The notes under the pieces were generated by a model, which was not told where the DNA came from, ran no database searches, and saw only the letters and a list, made by a program, of their open reading frames with translations. This document shows positions 24,643 to 32,868 of a DNA stretch of 44,808 nt, one piece after another. The position numbers and the translations under genes were made by a program. The stretch covers positions 13,635-58,442 of the forward strand of contig NZ_VDFC01000029.1 in assembly GCF_008369065.1 (NCBI RefSeq), given 5' to 3'. How positions within the stretch are numbered: the stretch's first letter is position 1; each line of letters starts with the position of its first letter. Source of the DNA: Streptomyces apricus (GTDB lineage: Bacteria; Actinomycetota; Actinomycetes; Streptomycetales; Streptomycetaceae).

Positions 24643-25311
24643 TCAGGGCGCGTGCGCGGTGAAGGGGCCGATGTTGAACGAGTCGCCGCAGACCTGCAGT
24701 CCCGCCGGGGACGCGGTCAGTGCCGCGGTGTTGTCGGGCGGGAAGACCTTGATCCGGGCCGGCTCGGGCCAGCACTTCCCGTCGGTGACTCCCTTGCCGG
24801 GTGTCTTCACCACGGCGTGCGCCGCCTGCCCCGGTTTCAGCACCACGTTCTCGGCCGCCCCGTCCTGCGAGCGGGTCGCGGGCCGGCCGATGCGTCCGCC
24901 TTCGGCGTCGGTCAGCGACAGACCCGCGTACCCGTGGAGGGCGCAGCTGTTCTCCGCGGTGTTGGTGAGGGTCAGGTCGAAGTACTTGCTGTTCATCTCC
25001 TGGCCGGTGGCCTTGAGCCCGGCGCGCAGGTCGTCCGTGGTGCAGTCGCTCCGGGTCCCCGGGCTGCCTGTCGCGCTGCCGGCCGACTTGTCCGTCTGGC
25101 TGTCCGTCGGGTCCTGCTCCGTGGTAGCCGCGGCGGTGCCGCCGGTCTGCGCGGACGCGGACTCGGACGCGGAGGGCCGGGCACTTGCGCTCGCGGAAGC
25201 CTGCTCGGTTCCGTCGCTCCCGCCGCACGCACCGAGTCCGAGTACACCCAGCACGACCAGGGTCGAGACCGCGACGGACTTCACCGGCCGTTTCGTCCTG
25301 TTGGCATTCAT
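24643..25311 (-). CDS. DUF4232 lipoprotein
   Basis: 222-aa secreted lipoprotein. The signal peptide ends at Cys29 (LGLGACGG), followed by a ~60-residue Ser/Thr/Ala-rich low-complexity tether. A C-terminal DUF4232 domain of ~130 residues has conserved Cys in SDCTTDDLRAG, ENSCALHGYAGLSL, GKCWPEP and LQVCGD, probably two disulfides. Function is unknown; such proteins are common in actinobacterial envelopes. The ATG at 25311 gives the expected positive signal-peptide start, although GGGGAG lies further upstream and could serve an ATG 11 codons earlier. Confidence 0.85.
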   Translation of the reverse strand: MNANRTKRPVKSVAVSTLVVLGVLGLGACGGSDGTEQASASASARPSASESASAQTGGTAAATTEQDPTDSQTDKSAGSATGSPGTRSDCTTDDLRAGLKATGQEMNSKYFDLTLTNTAENSCALHGYAGLSLTDAEGGRIGRPATRSQDGAAENVVLKPGQAAHAVVKTPGKGVTDGKCWPEPARIKVFPPDNTAALTASPAGLQVCGDSFNIGPFTAHAP

Positions 25312-25412
25312 GCCAGGTCGTCTGTCCGACTCCCCAGGAAACATGCACGTACCACGCAGTTCGGTGCGCCGGACCGAGCTGTTCGTACGCCGCCGATCCC
25401 GGTCCGCGCAGG

Positions 25413-26315
25413 TCACATCACGGCGCGCGCAGGGGCAAGCGCCGCGTCCCGCAGGCGGACCGCGTCCCGGCTCGGGGGCGCGCCGAACTGGCGGCTGTAC
25501 TCGCGGCTGAACTGCGACGGGTTGTCGTAGCCGACGCGCCGGCCGACCCCGGTGACGTCGCCCGGGTGGGTGGCGAGCAGGAGCCGGGCCTCCTGGAGCC
25601 GGATCTGCTTCTGGAACCGGATGGGGCTCATCGCCGTCACCGCCTGGAAGTTGCGGTGGAAGGCGGACACGCTCATGCCGGACAGCCGGGCCAGGTCCTC
25701 GACCCGGAACGGCTCGGCGTAGTGCTCGCGGATCCAGCGCACGGCCCGCGAGACATGGCTGAGACCGCTGTCGGCGAGGCCGAGCTGGCGCACCGCCGCG
25801 CCCTGTTCGCCGGTGATCAGGCGCCACAGGATCTCGCGTTTGACCAGCGGGGCGAGCACGGCCCGGTCGCGGGGTTCGTCGAGCAGCCGCAGCAGCCGGA
25901 CCACGGCGTCGAGCAGCGCGGGCGGGGCGTCGCCGACGGCGATCCCCGACGGGGCGCCGCCGGAGCGGGGGAGATCGCCGGGTCCGGCCTGCAGCAGCAC
26001 CTCGGCGACGGCGGACGGTTCCAGCGCGAGACCGAACCCCAGCGCGGGCCGCTCGGGGTCGGCCCGGACGAACTCCCCGGTGACGGGCAGGTCGACGGAC
26101 GCGACCAGGAACTGCCCGGCGCCGTACTCGTAGACGCGGTGGCCCAGCGCGAGCCGTTTGGCCCCCTGGGCGACGACCGCGAGCACCGTGCCGGACATGG
26201 AGAGCGCCGGAGGGCCCGGCCGGTCGACCTTCGAGATCAGGACGCCGTCGACGGCCGTGGTCCAGTCGGGGCGCGCATGGCGGTCCAGCAGGGTGCGGAG
26301 CTCCTGGAGGTGCAT
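25413..26315 (-). CDS. AraC-family regulator with AraC_N-type sensor domain
   Basis: 300-aa regulator. A cupin-like N-terminal domain (about residues 20-175) is followed by two HTH units near 195-290 (FRVEDLARLSGMSVSAFHRNFQAVTAMSPIRFQK and VGRRVGYDNPSQFSREYSRQFG). ATG start. It is divergent from the small monooxygenase-fold gene, and the 142-bp gap holds two 11-bp direct repeats with a 21-bp period next to a -10 element, a spacing expected for AraC-type activator sites. It probably activates that neighbour; the inducer is unknown. Confidence 0.92.
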   Translation of the reverse strand: MHLQELRTLLDRHARPDWTTAVDGVLISKVDRPGPPALSMSGTVLAVVAQGAKRLALGHRVYEYGAGQFLVASVDLPVTGEFVRADPERPALGFGLALEPSAVAEVLLQAGPGDLPRSGGAPSGIAVGDAPPALLDAVVRLLRLLDEPRDRAVLAPLVKREILWRLITGEQGAAVRQLGLADSGLSHVSRAVRWIREHYAEPFRVEDLARLSGMSVSAFHRNFQAVTAMSPIRFQKQIRLQEARLLLATHPGDVTGVGRRVGYDNPSQFSREYSRQFGAPPSRDAVRLRDAALAPARAVM

Positions 26316-26357
26316 GCGTCCATTGCAGCACCCGCCGGTTCCCGTACTCCGCGCCCC

Positions 26358-26397
26358 GAGAGGATCGTGCAGGTACGGGAGAGGATCGTTCTAACGT
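26358..26397 (+). promoter_or_regulatory. AraC-type direct repeats and -10 element
   Basis: GAGAGGATCGT occurs at 26358-26368 and 26379-26389, exactly 21 bp apart (two helical turns). TAACGT at 26392-26397 can be the -10 of the gene starting at 26458, and no good -35 exists. The downstream repeat covers the -35 position, as in activator-dependent promoters. Confidence 0.65.
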
Positions 26398-26457
26398 TCC
26401 CGCAGGTCAGGCGAGTTGAATGGAACGCATCCACTCCACCACGGAAGAAGGCGTCCC

Positions 26458-26775
26458 ATGACGGTGACCTACGGCTTCAACGCGACCCTGACCGCCGGAC
26501 CCGGTCTGGGCGACCGGGTGGTCGACCTGCTGCTGACCGGTCTGGACGAGGGCAGTCCCGGTGCGAGCGAGCACTGCGTCGTCTACCTCGTCTCGCGGTC
26601 CGCGTCCGACCCCGACGTCGTCCATGTCACCGAGGGCTGGACCAGCGAGGAGGCCCACCACCGGCTCTTCGCCGGCGAGGCCGCCCGGGCGGTGGTGGCG
26701 CAACTGGACGGGCTGCTGGCCGGGGAGCCGGTCTACACCGACTACGTCCCGGTCGGCGGCAAGGCCACGTTCTGA
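26458..26775 (+). CDS. Antibiotic-biosynthesis-monooxygenase (ABM) fold protein
   Basis: 105-aa protein of the dimeric alpha/beta-barrel ABM superfamily: MTVTYGFNATLTAGPG, a middle strand CVVYLVSRSASDPDVVHVTEGW, then WTSEEAHHRLF and a C-terminal strand. Members include quinol monooxygenases (YgiN) and ActVA-Orf6-like enzymes that work without cofactor. ATG at 26458 follows GAAGAAGG. The gene stands alone apart from the divergent AraC regulator; the substrate is unknown. Confidence 0.82.
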   Translation: MTVTYGFNATLTAGPGLGDRVVDLLLTGLDEGSPGASEHCVVYLVSRSASDPDVVHVTEGWTSEEAHHRLFAGEAARAVVAQLDGLLAGEPVYTDYVPVGGKATF

Positions 26776-26856
26776 TCCGGGGCCTGTCCCTGGCCTCACC
26801 CAGCCCAGCCTCACCGGGAGTGGGGAGAGGGGCGAGCGGAACGCATCGGCCATACG

Positions 26857-26889
26857 CGCAAAATTGAGCTGCTCAGTCAATTCTTTGCG
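26857..26889 (+). terminator. A/T-rich hairpin, probable end of the ABM transcript
   Basis: Arms CGCAAAATTGA (26857-26867) and TCAATTCTTTGCG (26877-26889) pair with a 2-base bulge around a 9-base loop. There is no T tract. It lies 80 bp after the ABM stop. It could instead be an operator, since CGCAAA...TTTGCG ends are palindromic. Confidence 0.45.
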
Positions 26890-26967
26890 GAAAGTACGCC
26901 CACAGGTTTCTAGCCCGTCTCCGCTTTGTCAACGGTCCCGGTGGCAGCGGTAGTTGAGGTGGAAGCG

Positions 26968-26997
26968 GCTTGCATCGCTTGCGGCCCCACTTGCGCT
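26968..26997 (+). promoter_or_regulatory. CTTGC boxes, candidate LacI-type operator of the GH87 gene
   Basis: CTTGC occurs at 26969, 26978 and 26990; the last is part of CTTGCGCT, which is also found twice directly before the lacI start (31578 and 31589). This shared octamer suggests that the LacI protein controls the glucanase gene. Confidence 0.5.
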
Positions 26998-27232
26998 TTC
27001 GTGACAGTCCGTGCGTAAGCGGCCGACACGCTCCGGCACCTGGTGAGGGAAGGCAAGTGAACCGCACTTTAGGCGTGTTCACGCCATAGACGAACCGTCA
27101 GCTGTCTGCAACTCTCTGATCGATCGCCGCAAAAGATGGTGCCACGCACGCACATCCAAGAGCGACGGATACCCACCCACACAGCCGCCCCGACGCCGCC
27201 CACATCCGGACCGGGACGGAGATCGGGGACAC

Positions 27233-30200
27233 ATGAGACAGCTACGCCGGGGACGGCACGCGATGGCCGCCGTCCTCGCCACCGCCCTGCTCCTGCTGGG
27301 CCTGCCCGCACTGGCCGCCGCGGCGGCCGCCGGGCCCGACCTCGCCGCCGGCCGGCCCGCCACCGCCAGCAGCTCGCACGCCGAGTACGCGGCCCGCAAC
27401 ATCACCGACGGCGACCAGGGGACGTACTGGCAGAGCGCCGGGAGCAGCTTCCCCCAGTGGGTCCGGACGGACCTGGGCACCACCGCCCGCGTGGACGAGG
27501 TGGTGCTGAAACTGCCGGCCGGCTGGGAGAGCCGCGACCAGACCCTGTCCGTGCAGGGCAGCGCGGACGGCACCGCCTTCACGACCCTGAAGTCCTCCGC
27601 CTCCTACACCTTCGCCCCGGGCGGCTCCAACACCGTGACGGTGTCCTTCCCCGCCACGCAGACCCGGTACGTACGCGTCGAGATCACCGCCAACACCGGC
27701 TGGCAGGCCGCCCAGCTCTCCGCCCTTGAGGTCCGCGGGGCCGGTGACTCCTCGGCGAACCTGGCCCGCGGCCGCACCCTCACCGCCTCCGGCCACGTCG
27801 AGACCTATGTGCCGGCCAATGCCAACGACGGCAACAAGGCCAGCTACTGGGAGAGCCGCAACAACGACCTGCCGCAGTGGATCCAGGCGGACCTGGGCTC
27901 CTCCGTACGCGTCGACCGGGTCGTGCTGCGCCTACCGGATGGCTGGGGAGCCCGCAGCCAGACCCTGAAGATCCAGGGCAGCGCCAACGGCACCGACTTC
28001 TCCGACCTGACCGCCTCCAGGGCCTACGCCTTCGCGCCGGGCGACGGCAACTCGGTGACGGTCTCCTTCGACGCGGCCACCACCCGGTACGTGCGGGTCC
28101 TGGTCACCGCCAACACCGTCCAGCCCGCCGCGCAGCTGTCCGAGCTGGAGGTCTACGGCCCGGCGACCGGGGACACCCAGGCGCCGAGCGCCCCGGCGGA
28201 CCTGGCCTACACCGAGCCCGCCACCGGCCAGATCCGGCTGACCTGGAAGGCGTCCGGCGACGACACCGGCGTGACCGGCTACGACGTCTACGCGAACAAC
28301 GAGCTGCTCACCACGGTCGGGGGCACGGTCACCACCTACACCGACAACCGCCCCGCGAGCGCCACGGTCTCCTACTACGTGCGGGCCAGGGACGCGGCCG
28401 GCAACGTCTCCGGCAACAGCAACACCGTCACCCGCCGCGGGGAGAGCGGCGACACCCAGGCACCCACGGCGCCCGCCAACCTGTCCCTGACCGAACCGGC
28501 CGCGGGACAGATCCGCCTCGCCTGGAACGCCTCCAGCGACAACACCGGCGTGACCGGATACGAGGTGTACGCCAACAACACCCTGCTCACCACGGTCGGC
28601 GGCACGGTCACCACGTACACCGACAACCGTTCCGCGAGCGCCACGGTCTCGTACTTCGTGCGGGCCAGGGACGCGGCGGGCAACGTCTCCGGCAACAGCA
28701 ACACCGTCACCCGCAACGGCACGTCGGGACCCGGCTCCAACCTCGCGGTCGGCAAGCCGATCACGGCCTCCTCGACCGTGCACACCTTCGCCGCCGAGAA
28801 CGCCAACGACAACAGCACCTCCACCTACTGGGAGGGCTCGGGACACCCCGCCACCCTCACCGTGAAGCTCGGAGCCAACGCCGACGTCACCTCGCTCGTC
28901 CTCAAGCTGAACCCGGACAGCTCCTGGGGTGCCCGCACGCAGAACATCCAGGTCCTCGGCCGTGAGCAGGACGCCTCCGGCTACACGAGCCTGGTCGCCG
29001 CCAAGGACTACGCCTTCAGCCCGTCGAGCGGCAACAGCGTCACCGTGCCCGTCACCGCCCGGGTCGCCGACGTGCAGCTGCGCTTCACCTCCAACACCGG
29101 CGCCCCGGCCGGGCAGCTCGCCGAGTTCCAGGTGCTCGGCACCGCGGCGCCCAACCCGGACCTGGAGGTCACCGCGCTGAGCGCGTCCCCGGCCTCGCCG
29201 GTCGAGTCCGACGAGATCACCCTCACCGCCACCGTCCGCAACAGCGGCGAGGCCGCCGCCCCCGCCAGCTCCCTCGCGCTGCGCCTGGGCGGCAGCAAGG
29301 TCGCCACCGCCGCCGTCGGTACCCTCGCCGCCGGGGCGACCCGCACCGTCAGCGCCTCCATCGGGGCGCGCGACGCCGGGACGTACCAGATCGGCGCCGT
29401 CGCCGACGAGGCCGGTGCGGTCATCGAGCAGAACGAGACCAACAACACCTACACCAGCCCCACGTCGCTCGTCGTACGGCCGGTGAACAGCTCCGACCTC
29501 GTGCCGGTGCTGACCACCACCCCGTCCGGCCCGGCGGACGGCGACACGGTCACCTTCAAGGCCGCCGTCCGCAACCAGGGCACCACCGCCTCGGCGGGCG
29601 GCGCGCACGGCCTCACCGTTGCGCTCGTCGACTCCAAGGGCGCCACCGTACGGACCCTGACCGGCTCGTACGACGGCACGATCGCCGCCGGGGCCACGAG
29701 CGGGACCGTCACGCTGGGCACCTGGACCGCCGCCAACGGCTCGTACACGGTCCGCACCACCGTCGCCGCCGACGCCAACGAGTTGCCGGTCAAGCGGGAG
29801 AACAACAGTGCCACCCAGTCCCTGTTCGTCGGGCGCGGGGCCGACATGCCCTACGACCTGTACGAGGCCGAGGACGCCGCGACCGGCGGCGGCGCGGCGA
29901 CCGTCGGACCCAACCGGACCGTCGGCGACCTGGCGGGCGAGGCGTCCGGCCGCAAGGCGGTCACGCTGAACAGCACCGGCGAGTACGTGGAGTTCACCAC
30001 CAAGGCGGCCACCAACACCCTGGTCACCCGCTTCTCCATCCCGGACTCCGCGGGCGGCGGCGGCACCGACGCCACCCTCAACGTCTACGTGAACGGCACC
30101 TTCCACAAGGCGCTGCCCCTCACCTCGAAGTACGCCTGGCTGTACGGGGCCGAGTCGGGCCCGGGCAACTCCCCGTCCGCGGGCGCACCGCGCCACATCT

Positions 30201-31516
30201 ACGACGAGGCGCACCTGATGCTCGGCGAGACCGTCCCGGAGGGCGCGAAGATCCGGCTGCAGAAGGACGCGGCCAACACCTCGAAGTACGCGATCGACTT
30301 CGTCAGCCTGGAGAAGGTCGCGCCGGTCGCCAACCCGGACCCGGCCGCGTACGCCGTGCCGGCCGGATTCGGGCAGCAGGACGTGCAGAACGCCCTGGAC
30401 CGGGTCCGCATGGACACCACCGGCAAGCTCACCGGTGTCTACCTGCCGCCCGGCGACTACCAGACGTCGAGCAAGTTCCAGGTGTACGGCAAGGCCGTCC
30501 AGGTCGTCGGCGCCGGTCCCTGGTACACGCAGTTCCACGCCCCCTCGGGCCAGGACAACACCGACGTCGGGTTCCGCGCCGAGAACTCCGCCAAGGGGTC
30601 CTCGTTCCGCAACTTCGCCTACTTCGGCAACTACACCTCCCGCATCGACGGCCCGGGCAAGGTGTTCGACTTCGCCAACGTGTCGGACATCGTCATCGAC
30701 AACACCTGGACCGAGCACATGGTCTGCCTCTACTGGGGCGCCAACACCGACCGCGTGACGATCAGTGACTCGCGCATCCGCAACACCTTCGCCGACGCGA
30801 TCAACATGACCAACGGCTCGACGGACAACCACGTGGTCAACAACGAGTCCCGGGCCTCCGGCGACGACAGCTTCGCGCTGTTCTCCGCGATCGACGCGGG
30901 CGGCGCCGACATGAAGGACAACCTCTACGAGAACCTGACCTCGATCCTCACCTGGCGCGCCGCGGGCGTCGCCGTCTACGGCGGCTACGACAACACCTTC
31001 CGCAACATCCACATCGCCGACACCCTGGTCTACTCGGGCATCACGATCAGCTCGCTGGACTTCGGCTACCCGATGAACGGGTTCGGCACCTCTCCCACGA
31101 CCGTCGAGAACGTCTCGGTGGTCCGTTCCGGCGGCCACTTCTGGGGCAACCAGACCTTCCCCGGCATCTGGCTGTTCTCCGCCTCGAAGGTCTTCCAGGG
31201 CATCCGCGTCAACGACGTGGACATCGTGGACCCGACCTACAGCGGCATCATGTTCCAGACCCAGTACGACGCGGGCGGCCGGCCGATCAACCCGATCAAG
31301 GACACGGTCCTGACGGACATCTCCGTCACGGGTGCGCGCAAGAGCGGGGACGCCTACGACGCCAAGTCCGGCTTCGGGGTGTGGGCCAACGAGATGCCCG
31401 AACAGGGCCAGGGCCCGGCGGTCGGTGAGGTGACCTTCAACGGGCTGAGGTTCAGCGGAAACGCCGTGGACGTCCGCAACACCACCTCCACCTTCAAGAT
31501 CAACATCAATCCCTGA
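27233..31516 (+). CDS. Secreted multimodular GH87 alpha-1,3-glucanase (mutanase type)
   Basis: 1427-aa secreted enzyme predicted to cut alpha-1,3-glucan of fungal walls or dental-type mutan. Order: signal peptide (1-~31), discoidin/F5-8C modules (~35-165 and ~172-308), two FN3 modules (~312-400, ~405-495), a third discoidin-like module (~500-638), two CARDB modules (~640-750, ~753-868), a CBM35/6-like module (~873-1035), and a parallel beta-helix catalytic domain (~1040-1427). In the helix, Asp1188 (FADAINM) and Asp1211-Asp1212 (ASGDDSFAL) keep the 23/24-residue spacing of the three catalytic Asp known from GH87 enzymes Agl-KA and Agl-FH1. Pectate-lyase-like or other beta-helix enzymes are the alternatives. 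It is followed by lacI and by sugar-uptake genes. Confidence 0.85.
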   Translation: MRQLRRGRHAMAAVLATALLLLGLPALAAAAAAGPDLAAGRPATASSSHAEYAARNITDGDQGTYWQSAGSSFPQWVRTDLGTTARVDEVVLKLPAGWESRDQTLSVQGSADGTAFTTLKSSASYTFAPGGSNTVTVSFPATQTRYVRVEITANTGWQAAQLSALEVRGAGDSSANLARGRTLTASGHVETYVPANANDGNKASYWESRNNDLPQWIQADLGSSVRVDRVVLRLPDGWGARSQTLKIQGSANGTDFSDLTASRAYAFAPGDGNSVTVSFDAATTRYVRVLVTANTVQPAAQLSELEVYGPATGDTQAPSAPADLAYTEPATGQIRLTWKASGDDTGVTGYDVYANNELLTTVGGTVTTYTDNRPASATVSYYVRARDAAGNVSGNSNTVTRRGESGDTQAPTAPANLSLTEPAAGQIRLAWNASSDNTGVTGYEVYANNTLLTTVGGTVTTYTDNRSASATVSYFVRARDAAGNVSGNSNTVTRNGTSGPGSNLAVGKPITASSTVHTFAAENANDNSTSTYWEGSGHPATLTVKLGANADVTSLVLKLNPDSSWGARTQNIQVLGREQDASGYTSLVAAKDYAFSPSSGNSVTVPVTARVADVQLRFTSNTGAPAGQLAEFQVLGTAAPNPDLEVTALSASPASPVESDEITLTATVRNSGEAAAPASSLALRLGGSKVATAAVGTLAAGATRTVSASIGARDAGTYQIGAVADEAGAVIEQNETNNTYTSPTSLVVRPVNSSDLVPVLTTTPSGPADGDTVTFKAAVRNQGTTASAGGAHGLTVALVDSKGATVRTLTGSYDGTIAAGATSGTVTLGTWTAANGSYTVRTTVAADANELPVKRENNSATQSLFVGRGADMPYDLYEAEDAATGGGAATVGPNRTVGDLAGEASGRKAVTLNSTGEYVEFTTKAATNTLVTRFSIPDSAGGGGTDATLNVYVNGTFHKALPLTSKYAWLYGAESGPGNSPSAGAPRHIYDEAHLMLGETVPEGAKIRLQKDAANTSKYAIDFVSLEKVAPVANPDPAAYAVPAGFGQQDVQNALDRVRMDTTGKLTGVYLPPGDYQTSSKFQVYGKAVQVVGAGPWYTQFHAPSGQDNTDVGFRAENSAKGSSFRNFAYFGNYTSRIDGPGKVFDFANVSDIVIDNTWTEHMVCLYWGANTDRVTISDSRIRNTFADAINMTNGSTDNHVVNNESRASGDDSFALFSAIDAGGADMKDNLYENLTSILTWRAAGVAVYGGYDNTFRNIHIADTLVYSGITISSLDFGYPMNGFGTSPTTVENVSVVRSGGHFWGNQTFPGIWLFSASKVFQGIRVNDVDIVDPTYSGIMFQTQYDAGGRPINPIKDTVLTDISVTGARKSGDAYDAKSGFGVWANEMPEQGQGPAVGEVTFNGLRFSGNAVDVRNTTSTFKININP

Positions 31517-31555
31517 GAATCCACCCCTGAGACGGGCCGGAAGGAGGCTCCAAGG

Positions 31556-31597
31556 TTGGCGCAAGCCGTTTGCGTGGCTTGCGCTAGCCTTGCGCTC
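31556..31597 (+). promoter_or_regulatory. Palindrome, CTTGCGCT repeats and alternative TTG start before lacI
   Basis: GCGCAAGCC (31559-31567), 8 bases, and GGCTTGCGC (31576-31584) form a perfect inverted repeat; CTTGCGCT recurs at 31578 and 31589. TAGCCT (31585-31590) could be a -10, which would give a leaderless mRNA starting at about the ATG (31598). AAGGAGG at 31541-31547 is placed 8 bases before the in-frame TTG at 31556. The operator would thus lie on the promoter or within the alternative coding start. Confidence 0.65.
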
Positions 31598-32611
31598 ATG
31601 ACGCGACGACTTGCTCAGGTAGCCAAGAAGGTTGGGGTCAGCGAAGCCACGGTCAGCCGGGTGCTCAACGGCAAGCCCGGGGTCTCGGACGCCACCCGGC
31701 AGTCCGTGCTCACCGCACTGGACGTCCTCGGCTACGAGCGTCCCACCCAGCTGCGCGGGGAGCGCGCGCGGCTGGTCGGCCTGGTCCTGCCCGAGCTGCA
31801 GAACCCCATCTTCCCGCTGTTCGCCGAGGTCATCGGCGGCGCGCTGGCCCAGCAGGGGCTCACCCCCGTGCTGTGCACGCAGACCAAGGGCGGCGTCTCC
31901 GAGGCGGACTACGTCGAGCTGCTGCTCCAGCAGCACGTCTCCGGCGTGGTGTTCGCCGGCGGCGGCCTGTTCGCCCAGGCCGACGCCCCCCACGACCACT
32001 ACCGGCAGCTCGCCGAACGGCGCATCCCGGTCGTGCTGATCAACGCCCCCATCGAGGGGCTCGACTTCCCCTGCGTCTCCTGCGACGACGCCGTCGCGGT
32101 GGAGCAGGCCTGGCGCCACCTCACCCTGCTGGGGCACGAGCGCATCGGCGTGGTCCTCGGCCCGAGCGACCACATCCCCTCCCGGCGCAAGCTGGCCGCC
32201 GCCCGGGCCGCGGCGGAGGCGGCCGGCGGCACGCTGCCCGACGCGTACGTGGAGCGGTCGATGTTCTCCCTGGAGGGCGGCCAGGCGGCCACCAGCCGCC
32301 TGCTGGACCGCGGTGTCACCGGCGTCGTCTGCGCCAGCGACCCGCTTGCGCTCGGCGCCATCCGGGCCGCCCGCAGGCGGGGCCTGGCGGTGCCCGAGCA
32401 GGTCTCGGTCGTCGGCTACGACGACTCCGCCTTCATGAACTGCACCGAGCCCCCGCTGACCACCGTGCGCCAGCCCGTCGAGGCCATGGGGCGGGCCGCC
32501 GTGGACCTCCTGTGCGCCCAGATCCAGGGCGCCGAGGTCCAGCCGGGGGAGCTCCTGTTCGAGCCGGAGCTGGTGGTCCGCGGCTCGACGACGCAGGCGC
32601 CCCGCGCATAG
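31598..32611 (+). CDS. LacI-family regulator of the alpha-glucan locus
   Basis: 337-aa repressor. The HTH (RRLAQVAKKVGVSEATVSRVLNGKPGVSD, residues 3-32) and hinge helix region precede a periplasmic-binding-protein-like sugar domain (LVGLVLPELQNPIFPLFAEVIGG, GVVFAGGGL, VGYDDSAFMNCTEPPLTTVRQP). The ATG at 31598 gives the canonical LacI N-terminus but has no ribosome site; an in-frame TTG at 31556 has an ideal AAGGAGG and would add 14 Cys/Ala-rich residues. It lies between the GH87 gene and the importer genes. CTTGCGCT boxes before both GH87 and lacI suggest that it represses the glucanase and itself. The inducer is likely a nigero-oligosaccharide, by inference. Confidence 0.92.
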   Translation: MTRRLAQVAKKVGVSEATVSRVLNGKPGVSDATRQSVLTALDVLGYERPTQLRGERARLVGLVLPELQNPIFPLFAEVIGGALAQQGLTPVLCTQTKGGVSEADYVELLLQQHVSGVVFAGGGLFAQADAPHDHYRQLAERRIPVVLINAPIEGLDFPCVSCDDAVAVEQAWRHLTLLGHERIGVVLGPSDHIPSRRKLAAARAAAEAAGGTLPDAYVERSMFSLEGGQAATSRLLDRGVTGVVCASDPLALGAIRAARRRGLAVPEQVSVVGYDDSAFMNCTEPPLTTVRQPVEAMGRAAVDLLCAQIQGAEVQPGELLFEPELVVRGSTTQAPRA

Positions 32612-32659
32612 CGCGTACGACCGGTCCGGGAGCGTACGGACCCGGGAGCGCACGACCCG

Positions 32660-32693
32660 AGCGCGGTGCGGCCGGACCCGGCCGCACCGCGCT
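32660..32693 (+). terminator. Hairpin terminator after lacI
   Basis: Perfect 14-bp stem (AGCGCGGTGCGGCC and GGCCGCACCGCGCT) with a 6-base loop, followed by GTCGTTT. It separates lacI from the importer operon, which therefore needs its own promoter in 32700-32868; no clear one was found. Confidence 0.78.
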
Positions 32694-32868
32694 GTCGTTT
32701 GCGTACGGGCGTCCCGCCGGGATCACTCGTATGCGGCTGACTGTCAAACAATTACGAAAGCTGCGCGAGATATTGCGGTCATCTGTTCGCGGTGGTTGAG
32801 TGTGCGGCGCCCCACATCGCACCGGCGGTGCGGGCGCCTTCCACGTTCATGCCCGAAGGGGACCACCC

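Larger units (their letters stand above)
26776..27232. other. 457-bp control region upstream of the GH87 gene
   Basis: No gene is convincing here. From left to right: an A/T-rich hairpin at 26857-26889, probably the end of the ABM transcript; CTTGC boxes at 26969, 26978 and 26990 that resemble those in front of lacI; an inverted repeat GTGAAC-CGC...GCG-T-GTTCAC at 27057-27082; then a ~150-bp leader to the ATG at 27233. No unambiguous -35/-10 pair was found. Confidence 0.55.

Noticed and set aside
26873..27082. Minus-strand frame in the GH87 upstream region
   Set aside because: Low-complexity, no ribosome site, and it overlaps the likely operator region.
28169..28715. Near-identical DNA blocks inside the GH87 gene
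   Set aside because: They encode two tandem FN3 domains and reflect domain duplication, not a mobile or CRISPR repeat.
27932..32653. 1573-codon open frame on the minus strand
   Set aside because: It is the antisense shadow of the GH87, lacI and neighbouring genes. Its translation is Gly/Val/Arg-rich without domains, and the plus strand has recognisable families throughout.
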